From assembly GCA_038250905.1 (NCBI GenBank), contig JBBSBV010000010.1, forward strand, positions 1-64,000: DNA of 64,000 nucleotides, read 5' to 3'. Position 1 is the stretch's first letter; each line of letters opens with the position of its first letter. The notes under the pieces were generated by a model. That model saw nothing but the letters and a program-made list of their open reading frames with translations, had not been told where the DNA came from and did no database searches. Below are positions 59,435-64,000 of the stretch, piece by piece. The DNA is from JAENVU01 sp038250905. GTDB lineage: Bacteria; Actinomycetota; Acidimicrobiia; IMCC26256; JAENVU01. Made by a program: the position numbers and the translations under genes.

Positions 59435-60371
59435 ACATCATGAACTCGTCATCGTGGGATCGGGACCGGCCGGCCTCACCGCCGCGGTCTACGCCGCCCG
59501 GGCCAATCTGGCGCCCGTGGTCGTGGAAGGCCTCGCGGCCGGTGGGCAGCTGATGCTCACCACCGAGGTGGAGAACTACCCCGGTTTCGTCGAAGGCATC
59601 ATGGGCCCGGAGCTGATGATGCGCTTCCGGGACCAGGCAGCCCGCTTCGGCACCCGGTTCATCACCGCGGACGCCGATTCCGTGGACCTCTCGGCCCGGC
59701 CGTTCCGGGTCACGGTCGGCGAACTCGAACTGACCGCCGACTCCGTCGTCATCTCGACCGGTGCCAGCGCGCGGATGCTCGGACTCGACAACGAGGCCCG
59801 GCTCCTCGGCCACGGCGTCTCCACCTGCGCGACCTGCGACGGCTTCTTCTTCCGTGACCACGACATCGCAGTGGTCGGCGGAGGGGACACGGCACTCGAG
59901 GAAGCACACTTCCTCACCAAGTTCGCCCGGAAGGTCACCGTCATCCACCGTCGTGACGAGCTCCGCGCCTCGAAGATCATGCAGGACCGGGCGCTCGCCA
60001 ACCCCAAGATCGAGTTCCGCTGGAACGCCGAAGTGGTCGACGCATTCGGCGACACGAAACTCACCGCGATCCAGCTCCGTGACACCGTCACCGGCGAGGA
60101 GAGCGAACTCGCCGTCACCGGCCTGTTCGTCGCCATCGGCCACATACCCACCACGAAGCTCTTCGAGGGTCAACTCGAACTCGACGTGAACGGTTACATC
60201 GTCACCGCGCCCGACTCGACCCGAACGTCGGTCGAGGGTGTGTTCGCGTGCGGCGACGTCCAGGACCACACCTACCGCCAGGCCATCACCGCCGCCGGGA
60301 GCGGCTGCATGGCCGCCATCGAGACCGAGCGCTACCTCGAGGCGAACAAGTCGGTGGTCGCGCATTCCTGA
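59427..60371 (+). CDS. trxB: Thioredoxin-disulfide reductase, 314 aa
   Basis: FAD-binding IVGSGPAGLTAAVYAARANLAPVVVEG, redox centre CATCDGFF, NADPH-binding AVVGGGDTALEEAHFLTKFARKVTVIHRR and closing FACGDVQDHTYRQAITAAGSGCMAA are all present. It passes electrons from NADPH to thioredoxin, whose gene follows 124 bp downstream. Length is standard. Confidence 0.96.
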   Translation: MAEHHELVIVGSGPAGLTAAVYAARANLAPVVVEGLAAGGQLMLTTEVENYPGFVEGIMGPELMMRFRDQAARFGTRFITADADSVDLSARPFRVTVGELELTADSVVISTGASARMLGLDNEARLLGHGVSTCATCDGFFFRDHDIAVVGGGDTALEEAHFLTKFARKVTVIHRRDELRASKIMQDRALANPKIEFRWNAEVVDAFGDTKLTAIQLRDTVTGEESELAVTGLFVAIGHIPTTKLFEGQLELDVNGYIVTAPDSTRTSVEGVFACGDVQDHTYRQAITAAGSGCMAAIETERYLEANKSVVAHS

Positions 60372-60495
60372 GCCCCACCGACCGGCGCGGTTCATTCCCG
60401 ACTCCTGAGGTCTGGAATAGGGGACCCCGCCCCACCGTTGCACCCGTCATTAGAATCCTCGATCCCGCACCGCTTCCCCGAAAGGACACCTCGCC

Positions 60496-60825
60496 GTGGC
60501 CGAAAACATCGTGACCCTCTCCGACGCAACCTTCGACGAGAGTGTCAAAGCCTCCGATACCCCCATCGTGGTGGACTTCTGGGCCGAGTGGTGCGGCCCG
60601 TGCAAGATGATCGCACCGGCACTGGAAGAAATTGCCAATGAGCAGTCGGGTCGGATCACCGTCGCCAAGCTCAACGTCGACGACAACCCCGACACCGCGC
60701 GCCGCTTCGACGTGATGAGCATCCCGACCCTGCTCGTGTTCCAGGGCGGCGAGCCGGTCAAGCGGCTGGTCGGAGCCAAGGGCAAGGGTCAGCTCCTCCA
60801 GGACCTGTCCGAGTTCATCGGCTGA
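60496..60825 (+). CDS. trxA: Thioredoxin, 109 aa
   Basis: VVDFWAEWCGPCKMIAPALEEIA contains the WCGPC active site, and MSIPTLLVFQGGEPVKRLVGA has the cis-Pro loop. GAAAGGAC lies upstream of the ATG region beginning MAENIVTLSDATFDES. It is reduced by the adjacent TrxB and keeps cytoplasmic thiols reduced. Confidence 0.96.
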   Translation: MAENIVTLSDATFDESVKASDTPIVVDFWAEWCGPCKMIAPALEEIANEQSGRITVAKLNVDDNPDTARRFDVMSIPTLLVFQGGEPVKRLVGAKGKGQLLQDLSEFIG

Positions 60826-60853
60826 CCGTCCGACGGGTTCGAGGCGATCGCGG

Positions 60854-61858
60854 GTGGCTTCGGCGTCCCCGTTACGCACCGGGGACCGCGGTGACGCGGT
60901 TCGGGATCTCCAGCAACGGCTGATCGCAGCCGGCATCCCGATCTCGCCCGATGAGATCGGAACGTTCGGCGCGACAACCGAGGCCGGGGTCCGCGAGTTC
61001 CAGACCCGGCGCACGGTGCGCGTCGACGGGATCGTCGGTCGCGAGACGTGGGCCGCGCTGGTCGAGAGTGGCTTCGAACTCGGGGACCGCCTGCTCTATC
61101 TCCGGTCACCCAACCTCCGCGGCGACGACGTCACCGAGCTCCAGCGGACGCTCAACCGGCTCGGTTTCGACACCGGCCGCGAGGACGGCATCCTCGGCGC
61201 GAACTCGGCGAACGCGTTGCGCGAGTTCCAACGCAACTCGGGGTTGAGTGTCGACGGTATCGCCGGGCCGGCCACGCTCGAGGCCTTCGACCGCGTCTCC
61301 GCGATGGCCGCCGGGTCGGTCGCGACGATGCGCGAGCAGGATCTCCTCTCCCGCCCCGAACCACTCGGAACCCGCCGCCTCTACGTCGCGGTCGATCCGG
61401 GCTTCGGCCAGATCGGCACGCCGCTCGGGCGCTGGCTCTCCGCGCAGGGTGCGCAGGTGATGCTCGACGTCTCCGGCGCCGACGACCAGCTCCTCGCCGA
61501 GCGAGCCAACCGTTGGCGGTCGGAGTTCTTCCTCGCCGTTCGCGGCGGCGACCACCCCAGCTGGCAGTGCCTTTACTACGCGTCCGGTGACTTCCGCTCG
61601 GAGCGGGGCTGCCACGCCGCGCACATCATCAACGAGGAGCTCGCCGCCGTCATCCCGCATACCGACGAACCCGGCGCGGACGGTCGGGCGTACGAGATCC
61701 TGCGCGAGACCCGCATGGCCGCGGTGGTGTGTGGGCTCGCGGATGCCGACGCGCCGAACCTCGCCGTGGTCCTGGCGCATGCCGACGAAGTGGGCGCGGC
61801 GATCGGACGCGGCATTCGCCGGGCCTTCGAGGAGCCCCGGCCGATCCCAGCCGCTTGA
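60854..61858 (+). CDS. cwlM: CwlM-like peptidoglycan-binding/amidase-fold protein, 334 aa
   Basis: Two peptidoglycan-binding repeats (GDRGDAVRDLQQRLIAAGI to DGIVGRETWAALV, and GDDVTELQRTLNRLGFDTGREDGILG to DGIAGPATLEAF) precede an Amidase_3-like domain with VAVDPGFGQ, FFLAVRGGDHPSWQCLYYASGDFRSERGCHAAHIINEEL. In mycobacteria the CwlM gene is also next to trxA and parB; it regulates MurA after phosphorylation and is not a true hydrolase. The neighbouring PknB-type kinase makes the same logic plausible. GTG 60854 is the start. Confidence 0.8.
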   Translation: MASASPLRTGDRGDAVRDLQQRLIAAGIPISPDEIGTFGATTEAGVREFQTRRTVRVDGIVGRETWAALVESGFELGDRLLYLRSPNLRGDDVTELQRTLNRLGFDTGREDGILGANSANALREFQRNSGLSVDGIAGPATLEAFDRVSAMAAGSVATMREQDLLSRPEPLGTRRLYVAVDPGFGQIGTPLGRWLSAQGAQVMLDVSGADDQLLAERANRWRSEFFLAVRGGDHPSWQCLYYASGDFRSERGCHAAHIINEELAAVIPHTDEPGADGRAYEILRETRMAAVVCGLADADAPNLAVVLAHADEVGAAIGRGIRRAFEEPRPIPAA

Positions 61859-61870
61859 GGGTTCCCCGGC

Positions 61871-62731
61871 TCAGCCGGAGATGACCTTGTAGATCCGCTC
61901 GAGGTCCTCGAGGTCCGAGAACTCCACGGTCAGCTTCCCGCGCTTCGATCCCATCGCGATCTGCACGCGGGTATCGAGGTGGTCGCTCAACAGGCCTTCG
62001 AGGTCCTCGAGTCCCGGCGGTCGGAGTGGGTTCGTGGCCCGATTGGCGTCGGCGCCGCGGCCACCGGCCCGGTCCGGCTTGCCCTTCACCGCCTCTTCGA
62101 CCGCTCGGACCGACCAGCCCTCCCGGGCGATGACCGGCGCGAGACGTTCCTGCAGGCCGCGGTCCGGGGTCCCGAGCAGGGCCCGGGCATGCCCCATCGG
62201 CAGGCCGCCGTCGCGCACCAGCCGCTGGACCGTCGGTGGCAGCTGGAGCAGGCGCAGCGTGTTGGTCACCGAGGTCCGGCTGCGCCCGACCCGGGTCGCC
62301 ACCTCCTCGTGGGTGAGGGAGAAATCCTCGATCAGCTGCTGGTAGGCGGCCGCCTCCTCCAGCGCGTTGAGGTCGGACCGGTGGACGTTCTCCACCAAGG
62401 CTTCCTCGAGCGCGGCGGCATCGTCGCTCTCGCGCACCAACGCCGGGATCCGGGCCAGGCCCAGGCGGCGGGCGGCGCGCCAGCGGCGTTCACCCGCGAT
62501 GAGCTCGAACTCCTCGCCCATGGGACGGACCAGCACCGGCTGAAGGATACCGACCTCGCGGATCGACTCGGTGAGCGACTGGAGCTGCTCCTCATCGAAC
62601 TGCTCCCGTGGTTGATACTGATTGGGACGGATGGACGCGACCTCGATCTCGCGCAATCCACCGCCCGACTCCGTGGTGCCGGTGGGGATGAGAGCTCCCA
62701 GCCCCTTACCCAGCCCGCCGCGTCGCGCCAT
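61871..62731 (-). CDS. parB: Chromosome-partitioning protein ParB, 286 aa
   Basis: N-terminus GGLGKGLGALIP, then IRPNQYQPREQFDEEQLQSL, the CTP-binding GERRWRAARRLGL box, ENVHRSDLNALEEAAAY, the HTH THEEVATRVGRSRTSVTNTLRLLQLP and the C-terminal dimer region. ParB loads at parS, slides as a CTP clamp and organises the origin region. Two parS sites lie at 63928 and 63966. The start overlaps parA by 26 bp. Confidence 0.96.
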   Translation of the reverse strand: MARRGGLGKGLGALIPTGTTESGGGLREIEVASIRPNQYQPREQFDEEQLQSLTESIREVGILQPVLVRPMGEEFELIAGERRWRAARRLGLARIPALVRESDDAAALEEALVENVHRSDLNALEEAAAYQQLIEDFSLTHEEVATRVGRSRTSVTNTLRLLQLPPTVQRLVRDGGLPMGHARALLGTPDRGLQERLAPVIAREGWSVRAVEEAVKGKPDRAGGRGADANRATNPLRPPGLEDLEGLLSDHLDTRVQIAMGSKRGKLTVEFSDLEDLERIYKVISG

Positions 62732-63896
62732 GACTCACCTCCTTGGCCAACTCCCGATACGCCACTGCGCCGCGGGAGGTCGGATCGAACAGAATGATCG
62801 GCTGCCCGAACGACGGCGCCTCCGACAGGCGCACCGTCCTCGGGATCACCGTGAGATACACCGTCCGCCCGAAGTGCAGGCGAACTTCCTGCTCGACCTG
62901 GTCGGCGAGCTTGGTTCGGGCGTCGTACATGGTCAAGACGATCCCGCGCACGTCGAGGGTCGGGTTGAGGTTCGTCCGCACCAGGGTGACGTTGCGGATC
63001 AACTGGCTGAGGCCCTCCAGCGCGTAGTACTCGCACTGGATCGGGACCAACACGTCGTCGGCCGCAGCCAGTCCGTTGACGGTGAGCAGCCCGAGGGACG
63101 GGGGGCAGTCGATGAGGATGTAGTCGTAATCCTCTCGGATCTCGTGCAACGCACGGCGGAGCTTCAACTCCCGGCTGAACGCCGGCACCAGTTCGATCTC
63201 CGCGCCGGCGAGGTCGATCGTCGCCGGGACGACGAAGAGGTTCTTGAGCGACGTCGGCTCGATGCAGTCCTCGACCTTGGCGTCGCTCATGATCACGTCG
63301 TAGATGGATCCCTCCACCTCCCGGGCGTTGACGCCGAGCCCCGTCGTGGCGTTCCCCTGCGGATCCAGATCGACCACGAGGACGCGGTAGCCCATCTCCG
63401 CCAGCGAGGCCCCGAGGTTGACCGAGGTGGTCGTCTTGCCGACGCCGCCCTTCTGATTGGCGATGGCCAGGATCCGCGGCAGCTCGTTCGGGATGATCGG
63501 TTGGAGATCCGCGTCATCCACCGCGACCTCGACCGGCGTTTCCTCCACCTCCGGGTCCCCGGCCGTCGGCTCGGGCGCGCCGTCGCTCGGCTCTTCCTCG
63601 ACGATCGGTGAGGCCTCAGCCGCGCGCTCGGTCGTTGCTTCGTCGATCACGGGATCCGGGTCCGGATTCACCGTGATCTCCCCGGTGCCGTCATCATCCG
63701 AGTCGGGGGCTCCAGCGACATTCACGGTCGGCTCGGTGTCCGCGGCGGGATCGGGGACCGTCGCCGTGGCGGCAGCTTCGACGCCGTCGGCAATCGTTGT
63801 TGATGGTTGGTCTTCCATTCCATCCTCCGAGGCCTCGTGCCTACGTCGTGTGCCGAAGAGTTTGCGACCTCGGCGCTTCGGGTCGGCCGAATCCAT
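62706..63896 (-). CDS. parA: Chromosome-partitioning ATPase ParA with acidic N-terminal extension, 396 aa
   Basis: The deviant Walker A is LAIANQKGGVGKTTTSVNLGASLA near residue 128, then VDLDPQGNATTGLG, DYILIDCPPSLGLLTVNGLAAADDVLVPIQCEYYALEGL and YRELAKEV. It drives segregation with ParB. About 120 residues before the ATPase domain are low-complexity and acidic (DPAADTEPTVNVAG, VEEEPSDGAPEPTAG), giving a protein much longer than the usual 250-290 aa. ATG 63896 has GGGAGGGAGG upstream. Confidence 0.92.
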   Translation of the reverse strand: MDSADPKRRGRKLFGTRRRHEASEDGMEDQPSTTIADGVEAAATATVPDPAADTEPTVNVAGAPDSDDDGTGEITVNPDPDPVIDEATTERAAEASPIVEEEPSDGAPEPTAGDPEVEETPVEVAVDDADLQPIIPNELPRILAIANQKGGVGKTTTSVNLGASLAEMGYRVLVVDLDPQGNATTGLGVNAREVEGSIYDVIMSDAKVEDCIEPTSLKNLFVVPATIDLAGAEIELVPAFSRELKLRRALHEIREDYDYILIDCPPSLGLLTVNGLAAADDVLVPIQCEYYALEGLSQLIRNVTLVRTNLNPTLDVRGIVLTMYDARTKLADQVEQEVRLHFGRTVYLTVIPRTVRLSEAPSFGQPIILFDPTSRGAVAYRELAKEVSHGATRRAG

Positions 63897-63927
63897 ACGC
63901 GCCTCCCTCCCGTCAGATGGCGGGTGA

Positions 63928-63943
63928 TGTTTCACGTGAAACA
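63928..63943. promoter_or_regulatory. parS: parS site 1
   Basis: TGTTTCACGTGAAACA, the perfect 16-bp palindromic ParB-binding consensus, 31 bp upstream of parA. ParB nucleates here; it may also modulate parAB transcription. Confidence 0.95.
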
Positions 63944-63965
63944 ATTGCTGTCGCCCCACCCTCGA

Positions 63966-63981
63966 TGTTTCACGTGAAACA
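63966..63981. promoter_or_regulatory. parS: parS site 2
   Basis: A second perfect TGTTTCACGTGAAACA, 38 bp from the first. The pair places the window beside the replication origin. Confidence 0.95.
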
Positions 63982-64000
63982 TCTACCAGCGGGGCGAACG

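Noticed and set aside
36000..62700. Many long antisense open frames opposite prfC, dnaB, murJ, panB, cca and parA
   Set aside because: Shadow frames typical of high-GC DNA; the opposite strand encodes clear protein families with normal starts.

Overview
The window is high-GC DNA with actinobacterial gene order. From about 35.9 kb to the right end it holds a conserved, origin-proximal chromosome block: nucS, prfC, dnaB-rplI-rpsR-ssb-rpsF, panB, cca, DUF6049-murJ, a PknB-type kinase, an ECF sigma/anti-sigma pair, trxB-trxA, a CwlM-like gene, parB-parA and two perfect parS sites. NucS, DUF5318, DUF6049 and CwlM point to Actinomycetota. The mix of genes would fit class Acidimicrobiia, but that placement is inference. 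oriC probably lies a short way beyond the right edge.

The left 35.9 kb is accessory DNA. Three 44-bp direct repeats (7566-7609, 20692-20735, 35834-35877) match the 3' part of a tRNA-Gly(CCC) gene, and none has the 5' half. They delimit at least two related integrative mobilizable elements in tandem: element B (about 7.6-20.7 kb) and element C (about 20.7-35.9 kb). Element A, or its remnant, ends at 7.57 kb and runs off the left edge. B and C share a backbone: tyrosine integrase next to the att site, small MerR-type excisionase, a regulatory region, and a MobF relaxase-helicase. No type IV secretion or FtsK/TraB genes are visible, so transfer would need a helper.

Cargo differs. B carries a 2,041-residue secreted RHS/YD-repeat protein with a small membrane protein behind it, and a Fic adenylyltransferase with its own operator. 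C carries a defence island: an Mrr-like nuclease, a Gabija-type pair (OLD-family GajA and UvrD-like GajB), a PstI/BsuBI-type restriction-modification pair and an AlbA-domain protein. It ends with an ECF sigma factor and a membrane partner. The segment left of 7.4 kb holds unrelated small enzymes: a TmrB-like ATPase, a second P-loop kinase, two methyltransferases, two acetyltransferases, a phosphotransferase, a nucleotidyltransferase and a frameshifted VOC protein.

The most interesting structure is non-coding and is conserved at base-exact spacing between B and C. (1) Element-specific paired 8-mers at both ends lie 69 bp and 95 bp from the att core. (2) A 55-bp block ends in a hairpin whose stem differs by compensating changes, 43 nt before each relaxase start. 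(3) Three 13-bp iterons precede each excisionase; in B the module is repeated inside the relaxase coding region. (4) A GCGCATAG box sits 7-8 nt before all four excisionase and relaxase starts. (5) The integrase C-terminal tail is encoded at the far end of each element, so the protein end changes between integrated and circular states.
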